Shown here in pieces: positions 35,362 through 44,399 of a stretch of DNA of 64,000 bases (positions within the stretch are counted from its first letter, which is position 1; each line of letters starts with the position of its first letter). The stretch comes from Pandoraea commovens. GTDB lineage: Bacteria > Pseudomonadota > Gammaproteobacteria > Burkholderiales > Burkholderiaceae. The stretch is taken from the NCBI RefSeq assembly GCF_902459615.1, contig NZ_CABPSA010000008.1, positions 186,001-250,000 on the forward strand, in the 5' to 3' direction. A model generated the notes under the pieces. The model saw nothing but the letters and a program-made list of their open reading frames with translations. It did no database searches and was not told where the DNA came from. A program made the translations under genes and the position numbers.

Positions 35362-38300
35362 ATGAATTCCCAATCGAATGCCCGCGCGACGCCTCAAGGC
35401 ACCCCTCCGACTTCTCCCGCGTCCCCGACGTCCATCAGCCAGCCCGTGCATCTGATGCCGATGCAGCGCGGCGGGGTGACGCTCACGCCATTACAGGACC
35501 GCCTGCGCCGCGAACTGCGCGGTGACGTGCTGTTCGATCGCGCCAGTCGTGGCCGCTATGCGACGGATGCGTCGATTTATCAGATATTCCCTATCGGTGT
35601 GGTGGTGCCGCGCGATCAGGAAGACCTGATTCGCGCGCTCGATATCGCACGCGACCAGAAGGTGCCGGTGCTCGCGCGCGGCGCGGGCACGAGCCAGTGC
35701 GGACAGACCATTGGCGAAGCGCTCGTCATCGACAACAGCAAGTGGTTGAACCGTGTGATCGACTTCGACGCCGAGGCGCGCACTGTGACCGTCGAGCCGG
35801 GCATCGTGCTCGATCATCTGAACGCGTGGCTCAAGCCGCACGGGCTGTGGTTTCCGGTGGACGTTTCGACCGCCGCGCAATGCACCATCGGCGGCATGAC
35901 GGGCAACAATTCGTGCGGTTCGCGCTCCATCGAATACGGCAACATGGTGCACAACGTGCTGGCCATCGACGCGGTGCTGGCCGATGGCGCGCAACTGCAC
36001 TTCGGCTCGCTGCACACACCGCCGACGGACGCACGTACGAAGGCGATTCTCGCGAGCGTTCACGACATCGCGATGCGTGAACAAGCGGAGATGCGCGAGC
36101 GCGTGCCGCGCGTGTTGCGTCGTGTAGCGGGCTACAACCTTGACTTGTTCGATTGCCTGAACCCGCGCGCGTACACCGACGACGGCGTGGCCAACCTCTC
36201 GCATCTGCTGGTGGGTTCGGAGGGCACGCTGGCGTACAGCCGTCAGATCACGCTAAAGCTCGCGCCGCTGCCCGCCCACAAGACGCTTGGCGTGGTGAAC
36301 TTCCCCACGTTCTATCAGGCGATGGACCTCACGCAGCACATCGTGAAGCTGGGGCCGGTGGCCGTGGAGCTGGTCGATCGCACGATGATCGATCTGGCGA
36401 TGGACAACGCCGCGTTTCGTCCCGTCATCGAGAAGGCGCTCACGGGCGATCCGCAGGCGATCCTGCTGGTCGAGTTCGCGGGCGACGATCCCGCCGCACT
36501 GCGCGCGAAGCTCGACGATCTCGCCACGCTGATGGGCGATCTCGGCTTACCCGACAGCGTTGTGAAGATGCCGGACGCCGGGCCGCAAAAGGCGCTCTGG
36601 GAAGTGCGCAAGGCGGGCCTTAACATCATGATGAGCATGAAGGGCGACGGTAAGCCCGTGTCGTTCATCGAAGACTGCGCGGTGCCGCTGGAGCATCTGG
36701 CGGAGTACACGCGGCGGCTGACCGAAGTGTTCCATCGCAATGGGACGGAAGGCACGTGGTACGCCCACGCGAGTGTGGGCACGCTGCACGTGCGTCCGAT
36801 TCTGGACATGCGCCGCGACGGCGCAGCGAAGATGCGCGACATTGCCGAGGAAGCGGCGGCGCTCGTGCGCGAATACAAGGGCGCTTATTCGGGCGAGCAC
36901 GGCGACGGACTGTGTCGCGGCGAATGGGTGGCCTGGCAGTACGGGCCGCGCATCAATGCGGCGTTTGGCGAGATCAAGGATTTGTTCGATCCGGAGAATC
37001 GCTTTAACCCGGACAAGATGGTGCGCCCGCCGAAGATGGACACGCGCGAGCTGTTCCGTTTCGCACCGGGCTATGCGGCAAAGCCGGTCATCCCTGCGCT
37101 CGACTGGACGGCCTGGAACGTGAAGCGCGATGCGCTGACCGGCGAGCAGAGCGCGCCGGACACCGGGACGGACGCCACGCACGGCCTCGCATCGGCCGTC
37201 GAGATGTGCAACAACAACGGCCACTGTCGCAAGTTCGACGCGGGCACGATGTGCCCGAGCTATCGCGTGACGCGCGACGAGCAGCATGTCACGCGCGGAC
37301 GGGCGAATACGTTGCGTCTGGCCGTCTCCGGGCAACTGGGCGACGAAGGGCTGGCGAGCGACGAGGTGAAGGCGGCGCTCGATCTGTGCGTGTCGTGCAA
37401 GGGCTGCAAGCGCGATTGTCCGACGGGCATCGATATGGCGCGCTTCAAGATCGAGGCGCGGCATGCGCGGGCGAAGCGCCACGGCGTGTCGTTGCGCGAC
37501 AAGCTGATCGCGTACCTGCCGCGTTACGCGCCGTGGGCCAGCCGAGTGAGCGGGCTGCTGGATGCGGCGCAGCGGCTGCCCGGCAGCAACGTGGCGAAGC
37601 GTTGGCTCGGGCTCGCACTGGAGCGCTCGGTGCCTGCGCTCACCGGCTCGTTCCTGGCGCGTCAGGCGCCGCTGGGCCATCCTGTGGATGCGGAGAATTC
37701 GCGCCAGGTGCTGCTCTTCGTCGACACGTTCAACAACTATATGGAGCCGGAAAATGCCCGCGCGGCGAAGCAGGTGCTCGAAGCGGCCGGCTACACCGTC
37801 CATGTGAATCAGCGCGCTGGCGAGCGGCCGCTGTGCTGCGGCCGGACGTTCCTCGCGGCAGGTCTTGTGGACGAAGCGAAGGCGGAAGCGCGACGCCTGC
37901 TCGACGCGGTGATGCCGTTCGTCGAGCGTGGGGTGCCGATTGTGGGGTTGGAGCCGTCGTGCCTGCTCTCGCTACGCGACGAAGTGCTCGGGTATGGCTT
38001 CGGTGATGCGGCCCGCAAGTTGGCGGACAACGCGTTTTTGTTTGAGGAATTTCTGGTTCGCGAGAAGGCGGCAGGGCGCCTGGATGTGGCCTGGCAAGCG
38101 CTGCCGGAGGGCGTGGGCGAGGCGCTGGTGCACGGCCATTGCCATCAGAAGGCGTTCGACGCTTACTCTCCCGTTACAGCGGTCCTTGGTTGGGTGCCGG
38201 GGCTGAAGGTATCATCGATCGAATCGTCGTGCTGCGGCATGGCAGGCAGTTTCGGTTACGAAGCGGAGCATTACGACACGTCGCGCGCCATGTCGGAGTT

Positions 38301-38454
38301 GACACTGTTGCCGGCGATTCGTCAGCGCAGTGAAAACGCCATCGTGGTGGCCGACGGCACCAGTTGCCGCCATCAGATTCACGATGGGGCGCAAACGGAT
38401 GCGTTGCACGTCGCACGCGTATTGGCGCGGGCGTTGCCGGGCGGGGTGGCGTAA
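35362..38454 (+). CDS. FAD/Fe-S hydroxyacid dehydrogenase (YdiJ-like)
   Basis: This is a protein of about 1030 residues fusing an FAD-linked oxidase to an iron-sulfur reductase. It has an FAD-binding PCMH domain (LARGAGTSQCGQ, GGMTGNNSCGSRS), a C-terminal oxidase domain with SGEHGDGLCRGEW, two [4Fe-4S]-type clusters (CNNNGHC...CP and CVSCKGCKRDCP), and CCG-type domains (PLCCGRTFL, ESSCCGMAGSFG). The layout and length match YdiJ, a D-2-hydroxyacid (2-hydroxyglutarate) dehydrogenase family; a glycolate or D-lactate substrate is also possible. ATG 35362 is chosen tentatively; TTG 35320 and ATG 35455 are alternatives without a clear ribosome site. Confidence 0.88.
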   Translation: MNSQSNARATPQGTPPTSPASPTSISQPVHLMPMQRGGVTLTPLQDRLRRELRGDVLFDRASRGRYATDASIYQIFPIGVVVPRDQEDLIRALDIARDQKVPVLARGAGTSQCGQTIGEALVIDNSKWLNRVIDFDAEARTVTVEPGIVLDHLNAWLKPHGLWFPVDVSTAAQCTIGGMTGNNSCGSRSIEYGNMVHNVLAIDAVLADGAQLHFGSLHTPPTDARTKAILASVHDIAMREQAEMRERVPRVLRRVAGYNLDLFDCLNPRAYTDDGVANLSHLLVGSEGTLAYSRQITLKLAPLPAHKTLGVVNFPTFYQAMDLTQHIVKLGPVAVELVDRTMIDLAMDNAAFRPVIEKALTGDPQAILLVEFAGDDPAALRAKLDDLATLMGDLGLPDSVVKMPDAGPQKALWEVRKAGLNIMMSMKGDGKPVSFIEDCAVPLEHLAEYTRRLTEVFHRNGTEGTWYAHASVGTLHVRPILDMRRDGAAKMRDIAEEAAALVREYKGAYSGEHGDGLCRGEWVAWQYGPRINAAFGEIKDLFDPENRFNPDKMVRPPKMDTRELFRFAPGYAAKPVIPALDWTAWNVKRDALTGEQSAPDTGTDATHGLASAVEMCNNNGHCRKFDAGTMCPSYRVTRDEQHVTRGRANTLRLAVSGQLGDEGLASDEVKAALDLCVSCKGCKRDCPTGIDMARFKIEARHARAKRHGVSLRDKLIAYLPRYAPWASRVSGLLDAAQRLPGSNVAKRWLGLALERSVPALTGSFLARQAPLGHPVDAENSRQVLLFVDTFNNYMEPENARAAKQVLEAAGYTVHVNQRAGERPLCCGRTFLAAGLVDEAKAEARRLLDAVMPFVERGVPIVGLEPSCLLSLRDEVLGYGFGDAARKLADNAFLFEEFLVREKAAGRLDVAWQALPEGVGEALVHGHCHQKAFDAYSPVTAVLGWVPGLKVSSIESSCCGMAGSFGYEAEHYDTSRAMSELTLLPAIRQRSENAIVVADGTSCRHQIHDGAQTDALHVARVLARALPGGVA

Positions 38455-38504
38455 GCGGCGACCGCCATTTTCTGCGAACGCCCATCAAAGGATTGAGGAT
38501 TGTG

Positions 38505-39698
38505 ATGCCAGATTCAGTCAATACGGTTTCGACGTCGGCGAGTGCTGCCAACACGGCCACTGGCAGCATCGCCGTGCCGCCCGTGGCGCGTGTGGGCGAT
38601 ACGCTCGCACAGGTGGCTACGCCGTCGCTGCTGCTCGATCTCGACGCGTTCGAGGCGAACGTCGAACGCATGGCGAGCGCCGCGGCAGCGCGCGGTGTTG
38701 CGGTGCGTCCGCATGCCAAGGCGCATAAGTCTATCGCCATCGCGCGTGCACAAATGGCGGCGGGCGCAGTCGGCATCTGCTGTCAGAAAGTCACGGAGGC
38801 TATCCCGTTCGTCAACGCGGGCATCGGCAACATCCATATCAGTAACGAGTTCGTCGGCGAGGCGCGTGTGGCGCTGGCTGTGGCGATGGCGGCGCACGTC
38901 ACGCTGTCGGTGTGTGTCGACGATGTGCGGCAAGTCGCACCGCTCGGTAAGGCCGCGCAGCGCGCAGGCGTGCGCATCGCTGTGCTGCCCGAAGTGGATG
39001 TGGGGCAGGGGCGTTGCGGCGTGGATTCGACAGATGCCGTGGCGCAACTGGTCGATGCCATCGATCATTACGAGGGGCTGCGTTTCGGCGGATTGCAGGC
39101 GTATCACGGCAGCGCGCAGCATGTGGACGGCTGGGAAAAGCGGCGCGATACCGCGCGTCTTGCTGCCGACCGTGCATCGGCCTACGTGCGCTTTCTCGAA
39201 GCGCGCGGCATTGCTTGTCCGGTCGTGACGGGCGGTGGCACGGGCACGGCCGAGTTCGATATCGAGAGCGGCGTGTACACCGAAATTCAGCCGGGGTCGT
39301 ATGTGTTCCTCGACGGTCATTACGGCTCGCTCGAATGGCGCGACGACTGGCGCTTTCGCCACGGCCTGTTTCTCGCATCGACGGTCATGAGCACGGCGCG
39401 CAGCGGGATCATCGTGTGCGATGCGGGGCTCAAGAGCGTAGCGATCGATTCGGGCTTGCCGCGCTTCTGGTCGTCGCAACAGGCGAGCAAGCCGCATTAC
39501 CGGACTGCCTCGGACGAACATGGCGTGCTGGAGCTCGCCTCTGCGGACGAAGACAGCGCACCGTGGCTGGGCGAGCCGATTCTGCTGGTGCCGGGACACT
39601 GCGATCCGACGGTCAATCTCTACGACCGCTACGTGGCGGTGCGGCACGGACGGGTCGAAGGTCTCTGGCCCATCGAGGCGCGTGGACTAAGCCAGTAA
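38505..39698 (+). CDS. DSD1-family PLP enzyme, D-3-hydroxyaspartate aldolase-like
   Basis: This is a 397-residue fold-type III PLP enzyme. GAGG precedes ATG 38505. PLP lysine K72 lies in RPHAKAHKS, and the metal site near the C-terminus is VPGHCDP. GICCQKVTEA, QAYHGSAQHVD, GGGTGT and SDEHGVLE closely resemble the Paracoccus D-3-hydroxyaspartate aldolase / BhcC group, which cleaves 3-hydroxyaspartate to glycine and glyoxylate. D-threonine aldolase or D-serine dehydratase activities are alternatives. It lies 50 bp after the YdiJ-like gene. The N-terminus has an extra Ser/Ala/Thr-rich stretch of about 30 residues. Confidence 0.85.
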   Translation: MPDSVNTVSTSASAANTATGSIAVPPVARVGDTLAQVATPSLLLDLDAFEANVERMASAAAARGVAVRPHAKAHKSIAIARAQMAAGAVGICCQKVTEAIPFVNAGIGNIHISNEFVGEARVALAVAMAAHVTLSVCVDDVRQVAPLGKAAQRAGVRIAVLPEVDVGQGRCGVDSTDAVAQLVDAIDHYEGLRFGGLQAYHGSAQHVDGWEKRRDTARLAADRASAYVRFLEARGIACPVVTGGGTGTAEFDIESGVYTEIQPGSYVFLDGHYGSLEWRDDWRFRHGLFLASTVMSTARSGIIVCDAGLKSVAIDSGLPRFWSSQQASKPHYRTASDEHGVLELASADEDSAPWLGEPILLVPGHCDPTVNLYDRYVAVRHGRVEGLWPIEARGLSQ

Positions 39699-39816
39699 GG
39701 CGGGGGAGTGGCGGCGCTGGCGTCATCTCGGTGACATCCGGCCCCGTCAAAATATTTTGATGCAGGGGCTTCCCAAGGTCGGAAAAGCACGCTATAGTCT
39801 CACTTCTTCGCCGTAC

Positions 39817-39892
<76 letters not shown>

Positions 39893-39908
39893 AAACGGAA
39901 GACTTTAG

Positions 39909-39984
39909 GTCCCCTTCGTCTAGAGGCCTAGGACATCACCCTTTCACGGTGAGTACAGGGGTTCGAATCCCCTAGGGGACGCCA
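39909..39984 (+). tRNA. tRNA-Glu(TTC)
   Basis: A complete 76-nt cloverleaf with encoded CCA. The anticodon loop CTTTCAC gives TTC. The acceptor stem GTCCCCT/AGGGGAC is perfect, and the T-loop GTTCGAATC is standard. It is the second gene of the tRNA-Ala/tRNA-Glu pair. Confidence 0.97.
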
Positions 39985-40043
39985 GATTTAGTGGCGTGAT
40001 TCTCGGAAAGCTCCAGAAACACGACGCACGATCGGTTGTCGAC

Positions 40044-40083
40044 AAACGCGCTTGGCTTCACGGCCAAGCGCGTTTTGTTTTTT
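40044..40083 (+). terminator. Rho-independent terminator of the tRNA pair
   Basis: AAACGCGCTTGGC pairs with GCCAAGCGCGTTT around a TTCACG loop and runs into TTTTGTTTTTTG. It lies 60 bp after tRNA-Glu and may also serve the convergent YciI-like gene. Confidence 0.85.
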
Positions 40084-40113
40084 GTGCTGCCGATTCGTAC
40101 GCCCGGCTATTTT

Positions 40114-40410
40114 TCAGCGCACCGGCGTGCTTGCCATCTTGCCGACGACCGTCTTCCACGGCCGTACGCGCCACGATTTCACCAGACCATTCACCACGTA
40201 CGGATCCGTTTTCGCGAAGGCTTCTGCCGCCGCAGGCGAGTCGCTTTCGAAGAGTAGGGCTGCCGTGTCGACGGGCGACTCCAGCGCGCCCGCAAGCAAC
40301 AATTCGCCGCGCTCCGATGCGGCCCAGGCGAGAGCCAGATGGGCATCGCGGTACTGGCCGCGACGCTCGAGGTAATCGTCCACGAGTTCGTAAGTGAGCA
40401 GGTAATGCAT
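40114..40410 (-). CDS. YciI-family protein
   Basis: This is a 98-residue protein starting MHYLLTYEL at ATG 40410, with GGAG upstream. YciI-like marks are the strand MHYLLTYE, HLALAWAASERGELLLAGAL and the DPYVVNGLV motif near residue 70. The fold is ferredoxin-like (DGPF/EthD superfamily); the biochemical role is unclear, and some relatives are dehalogenase-like or serve as domains in sigma-factor proteins. The gene is 80 bp downstream of the AraC-type gene on the same strand and may be co-transcribed with it. Confidence 0.82.
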   Translation of the reverse strand: MHYLLTYELVDDYLERRGQYRDAHLALAWAASERGELLLAGALESPVDTAALLFESDSPAAAEAFAKTDPYVVNGLVKSWRVRPWKTVVGKMASTPVR

Positions 40411-40490
40411 GGTGTGATCTCCGTGATTTTTTGCGCGCCTGACGCCGTGACGAAGTTGTGCAGTCGCTTCGACACGCGTCGTACTCGTCA

Positions 40491-41288
40491 TTATCGATAA
40501 AACGCCGACGGTGGTACGCCGAAGTGCCGTTTGAACATCGCCGCAAATGCGCTCTGGCTGGCATAGCCATGATCCAGCGCCACGTTCACGATTTTTTCGC
40601 CGCGTGCCAGCGCTTCCAGCGCTTGAAGCAGGCGCGCTTGCTGACGCCAGCGGCCGAACGTCAGGCCTGTCTCCGTGGAAAAACGCCGCTGAAACGTCTT
40701 CGGTGAGAGGCCCGCTTCGCTGGCCCAATGGTCGATGATGGCGTCGTCGCAAGGGCTTTGCATCAGACGATCGCAAACGCGTGCCAGACGTGCGTCTCGT
40801 GGCCACGGCAGATAGAGCGGCAGGACGGGCAGGGCGATCAGTTCGTCTAGCAGAAGACGCATGAGGCGCGCGTCGCGAGAGTCAGGCGCGTAGTCCGGTG
40901 GCACATGGATGGCGGCGAGAATCAGTTCGCGCATCAGTGGCGTGATCTCCACGACACAACTGGTGTCGGGCAACGGCTCGCTGCCCGGTTCGACGAACAC
41001 TGTGCGCATCTTGACATTGCCGCTCATGCGCACCGTATGTTCCAGCCCCGCCGCGAGCCAGACGCCACGTGTCGGTGGCACTACCCAGCGACCCGACGAC
41101 GACGCGATGATCATCACGCCCTCAATCGAAAAGAGCAGTTGCGCGCGCCGATGCGAATGCGAGGCGATGAACTCGTTGTGCGCGTAATCGACCGCCATCG
41201 CCGCCATCGGCATGGGGGTGCTTTCGAATCGCAGGTGATCGGTCAGACGCGGATCGATGACGCGACGCACAGCCTTTTCGGTAGCCAC
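40491..41288 (-). CDS. AraC-family transcriptional regulator
   Basis: This 265-residue regulator has an N-terminal cupin domain (SHSHRRAQLLFSIEGVM, about residues 40-90) and a C-terminal double helix-turn-helix (about 165-262, with ASEAGLSPKTFQRRFSTETG and ALDHGYASQSAFAAMFKRHFG). It starts at GTG 41288 with AAGGAC upstream. It is divergent from the EamA transporter gene and probably controls it. This cupin plus AraC type often governs a neighbouring exporter (family tendency, not shown here). Confidence 0.88.
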   Translation of the reverse strand: MATEKAVRRVIDPRLTDHLRFESTPMPMAAMAVDYAHNEFIASHSHRRAQLLFSIEGVMIIASSSGRWVVPPTRGVWLAAGLEHTVRMSGNVKMRTVFVEPGSEPLPDTSCVVEITPLMRELILAAIHVPPDYAPDSRDARLMRLLLDELIALPVLPLYLPWPRDARLARVCDRLMQSPCDDAIIDHWASEAGLSPKTFQRRFSTETGLTFGRWRQQARLLQALEALARGEKIVNVALDHGYASQSAFAAMFKRHFGVPPSAFYR

Positions 41289-41390
41289 GAGTGTCCTTTT
41301 TGAGACAGGTTTTGGAATTTTAGCGTGAGACGGTCCTGTGTGACATCCCTGACGATGGCGCTTCCTTTGTCAAACCTGTGGGAAATCGTC

Positions 41391-42308
41391 ATGGGGTACT
41401 TTCTGTATCCGCTCGGCGCCATGTTGTTGTGGGCCGGCAATGTCATCGTTTCGAAGCTCTCGGCCACGACCATCGCGCCATCGGCCATCACGTTCTATCG
41501 TCTGGTGCTGGCGCTAGCCGTCATGACGCCCTTCGTCATCCGTCCGCTACTGCGCAACTGGCACCATGTGCGTCCGCAGCTCGCCAAGCTCGGCTTCCTC
41601 GGCTTCCTGAGCATGTCGTTCTATCAGAGCCTGTCGTATCTCGCGGCGCACAGCACCACGGCGACCAATATGGCGATCGTGACGGCATTGGCCCCGCTAC
41701 TGACCCTGCTGTGGAGCGTGGTGCTGCTGCGCGAGCCGCCGACCCTCGGCATGCTCGTGGGCGGTCTGCTATCGCTCGCAGGGCTGGTGTACCTGATCGG
41801 GCAGGGGCATCCGTCGCAGTTGCTTGACGGCGGCATGCATCTGGGGGACATCCTGATGCTGATCGCCTCGGCATCTTACGGGTTGTACAGCGTGTTGCTG
41901 CGACGCTGGCACGTGGCGGTGCCGCCCGCGCAGTCGACCTACGTGCAGGCGTGGGCGGCGCTGATCACGATGATTCCGATGCTCGCGATGGTGCCTGCCG
42001 GTCAGGCGCAGCTGAATGCGGCGACGGTGCCGCTGGTGCTGTACGCCGGATTGGGGGCGTCGATCGTGTTGCCGATTCTGTGGATTCAGGGCATCCGGCA
42101 TCTCGGGCCGAACCGTTGCAGCATGTTCATCAATGTGCTGCCGGTGATGACGGCCGCAATTGCTGTCGTGCTGCTGGGTGAGCAGTTGCACACGTTCCAC
42201 GTGATCGGCGGCGGGGTGGCGCTCGTCGGCGTGTTCATCGCGCAGCGCTGGCAGCGCCCGCTGCCCGGCTTCGGCGGTGTGGAAGATTCGGACGAAGTGC
42301 CTGCGTGA
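41391..42308 (+). CDS. EamA/DMT-family transporter
   Basis: This inner-membrane protein has about 305 residues, with ten hydrophobic segments in two EamA repeats. It opens MGYFLYPLGAMLLWAGNVIVSK, typical of the first DMT helix. ATG 41391 is preferred over upstream starts at 41325/41355 because it places the first helix at the N-terminus. The likely role is export of amino acids or small metabolites; the substrate is unknown. It is divergent from an AraC-type regulator and convergent with the HipA-like gene across a perfect hairpin. Confidence 0.85.
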   Translation: MGYFLYPLGAMLLWAGNVIVSKLSATTIAPSAITFYRLVLALAVMTPFVIRPLLRNWHHVRPQLAKLGFLGFLSMSFYQSLSYLAAHSTTATNMAIVTALAPLLTLLWSVVLLREPPTLGMLVGGLLSLAGLVYLIGQGHPSQLLDGGMHLGDILMLIASASYGLYSVLLRRWHVAVPPAQSTYVQAWAALITMIPMLAMVPAGQAQLNAATVPLVLYAGLGASIVLPILWIQGIRHLGPNRCSMFINVLPVMTAAIAVVLLGEQLHTFHVIGGGVALVGVFIAQRWQRPLPGFGGVEDSDEVPA

Positions 42309-42334
42309 TTTTTTAGAGGGCTTCCGTCCAGCGT

Positions 42335-42367
42335 AAGGTCCAGTCAGGTTGCCATTGACTGGACCTT
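42335..42367. terminator. Bidirectional terminator hairpin
   Basis: AAGGTCCAGTCA pairs perfectly with TGACTGGACCTT around a 9-base loop, between the convergent EamA and HipA-like genes. On the plus strand a TTTTTT lies just before it rather than after it. Confidence 0.65.
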
Positions 42368-42373
42368 CGACAT

Positions 42374-43723
42374 TCAGTCGCTGGGAACGAGCGGAACCAC
42401 GAAGTCTTTCGCCACCGCGAGGTTTGCCGTCGCGAGATTCTTATACTCATCCGGGATCGGCAAAGAACAAGCCCCTTGTTGCACGCTTTCCCAGAATGCT
42501 CTGGCGGCGGAATAGGCCTTGCCCCAAACGGTCGGCCTCGCACCAATGGCCCCAATTTTGGGGGTGATCGGCAAAAGATCGGGATCGACGCCTGCGCCCA
42601 ACGGCGCGTAATTCATAGGGAGAATGTCATACGCGGGGGCCACTCGATCAATCCGGCCATGCTCATTAAAGAGAAGCGAGATGTTCTCGAAATGTCGGTC
42701 TCCGTTACCGATAAGCTCGCTAAATGCGGCCATCACGTGAATCTTCGTGGTTTCGGTTGCCGGAAGGATTCGTGCTTGCTCGCATCGCGTCGCGAATGCG
42801 GACCAATTGTCTCGCTTCCCAAAGTACTCGTCGTCTATCGCCCCCGCAGAGAGCATTCCTACGCGACCAAAGCGTCCGATCCGGTCGAACCGCTGCACCT
42901 CAAGAAACGTATAGCTGTCGGTCGCGAGGAGGTGCGTCGAAGCTGACGGGATGTCCGCGTTAATCAGCGCCCGGAGGGCCAGATGCTCAAGCGATAGCAG
43001 TTCCGCCATGCGACTACCACGCTTTGCGAACTTTACGATCACATGGCCGACATCTTCGGTCAGAGAGAGAAACTTTGGTTGCTCGCCGCCCGCGCTGGAG
43101 CCGTAGGAGGCGTCCTTAAGCTGATTGGCCATCGCCTCGTACGACTCTAGCTTTTGTGCAGACGGCACTGGCAGTAACTGGCGGAATTCCATCTCCCTTT
43201 GGAGGGAGGTGTCGCCGTAAATCAAGTTGCCCGGAAGATTCAGTCCTCTGGAGAAAAGATAGGCAACACGATGTTCGTCGCTCCAATCCCGAAGGCTCTC
43301 CGGAACCTTCATTTCCACAGCAACCGTTCGGGCGACCTGGCGGCCCAAGAATCCCGATGGCGTAGCGAACGTCATATACGGGGGCAGGCCTTCGTATAGC
43401 GCATTCCGGGAATTACCGAGTTCGAGCGTCGCCCCGCCGGTCAGAAATTCGACGCGGATGAACGGTTCAATCGCGCCTTCGGCTGAAACCCGATAGACGG
43501 CTTGACGGGAAGACAACCCGCCGGGCAGCGGACGCAAAGTCCCGTACTTTGGGGTGCGATCCCCAGAAATTCGAAACGTTGTGAATAGTTCAGGAGCTTC
43601 CCGAATGACTCGTGAGAGGGTCGGCTGGCTGATCGATAAATCAGCCATGATCTCCTGTGCAGTAAGCGGTCCAAGCCTTAGCAGGCGGCGTATTTCCTCA
43701 ATTCGAAGTGATTGATCGGCCAT
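42374..43723 (-). CDS. yjjJ: HipA-family Ser/Thr kinase with N-terminal winged helix (YjjJ-type)
   Basis: This 449-residue protein joins an N-terminal helix-turn-helix (LTAQEIMADLSISQPTLSRVI) to a HipA-type kinase core with SAGGEQPKFL and the catalytic loop GNGDRHFENISLLF. ATG 43723 follows GAGGG at a good distance; ATG 43750 is an alternative. The arrangement matches E. coli YjjJ (HipH), a self-contained HipA-like toxin without a separate HipB. It has no partner gene here: the neighbours are convergent or unrelated. Three GAATA motifs at 11-bp spacing cover its promoter. Codon composition looks somewhat less GC-biased than its neighbours, which hints at acquisition. Confidence 0.85.
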   Translation of the reverse strand: MADQSLRIEEIRRLLRLGPLTAQEIMADLSISQPTLSRVIREAPELFTTFRISGDRTPKYGTLRPLPGGLSSRQAVYRVSAEGAIEPFIRVEFLTGGATLELGNSRNALYEGLPPYMTFATPSGFLGRQVARTVAVEMKVPESLRDWSDEHRVAYLFSRGLNLPGNLIYGDTSLQREMEFRQLLPVPSAQKLESYEAMANQLKDASYGSSAGGEQPKFLSLTEDVGHVIVKFAKRGSRMAELLSLEHLALRALINADIPSASTHLLATDSYTFLEVQRFDRIGRFGRVGMLSAGAIDDEYFGKRDNWSAFATRCEQARILPATETTKIHVMAAFSELIGNGDRHFENISLLFNEHGRIDRVAPAYDILPMNYAPLGAGVDPDLLPITPKIGAIGARPTVWGKAYSAARAFWESVQQGACSLPIPDEYKNLATANLAVAKDFVVPLVPSD

Positions 43724-43750
43724 CTGAACCCTCGGTTTGAACGCGTCCAT

Positions 43751-43777
43751 GAATATTTCATGAATAGTTCAAGAATA
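43751..43777. promoter_or_regulatory. Three GAATA motifs at 11-bp spacing upstream of the HipA-like gene
   Basis: GAATA starts at 43751, 43762 and 43773. The palindrome TTCATGAA lies between the first two. The array overlaps the possible start at 43750 and lies 28-54 bp before the preferred start. Binding by the protein's own helix-turn-helix is a reasonable guess. Confidence 0.5.
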
Positions 43778-43874
43778 GCACATGTGCAAGTATGAGATGC
43801 CTTTCGACCGTGCCTTCATCTGAGGTTGCCCTACCGATGCTCGGTCCCAAGCGGGTGGGCGAGGGGCAGGGCGC

Positions 43875-44192
43875 TTACGTATTACGTACCGCGACCCCGT
43901 AAGTACTCACTATGCGACGGTCTTGTTCTGCGGCGGAGAAGGCTTCCCACAGCAGGCCATTGCAGTCCGTGCTGCTGGCGTACTCGGGAGCATCGTCGTC
44001 TTCGAAGCCGACGTGGCGAAGCTCGCCCGCGCGCGACGGCGACTGATTGATCGAGAAGTTCAGCAGGTCGGTGCGCCACATGGCGTAGGCGCCCGGCACG
44101 ACCGCTGCGGGCGGCTGTCCGAGACGCGCGGAATAGTCGGTGATGGATTCGTCGAGATCGCGCACGGCGAGCGCGATATGAAAGCGTTTCAT
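43875..44192 (-). CDS. Short VOC/glyoxalase-like protein
   Basis: This 105-residue protein starts MKRFHIALAVRDLDESITDYSARLG, the classic first module of the vicinal-oxygen-chelate fold. GGAGAC precedes the ATG. LRHVGFEDDD supplies a second conserved strand. It is shorter than usual VOC enzymes (about 120-140 residues), so a two-module dimer with reduced loops, or decay, is possible. The substrate is unknown. It is a single gene. Confidence 0.7.
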   Translation of the reverse strand: MKRFHIALAVRDLDESITDYSARLGQPPAAVVPGAYAMWRTDLLNFSINQSPSRAGELRHVGFEDDDAPEYASSTDCNGLLWEAFSAAEQDRRIVSTYGVAVRNT

Positions 44193-44399
44193 GGGGTCTC
44201 CTGACGCCGGATTCGATGGGAACGCCGCCGCTGCACTGTGTGAGCGCCCGCTCGCATGTTGCAGCGCATACGCGGATCTTGCTGTGCAGGCGGTATGTCG
44301 GCGAAATCCATCTTAGGCGTCGTCAGGCACGCTAACCAGACGGGCAGTTATCCCGGTATCCGCAGTGATGGGATGGGAGGAGACAGGGTTAGCGGGTGC

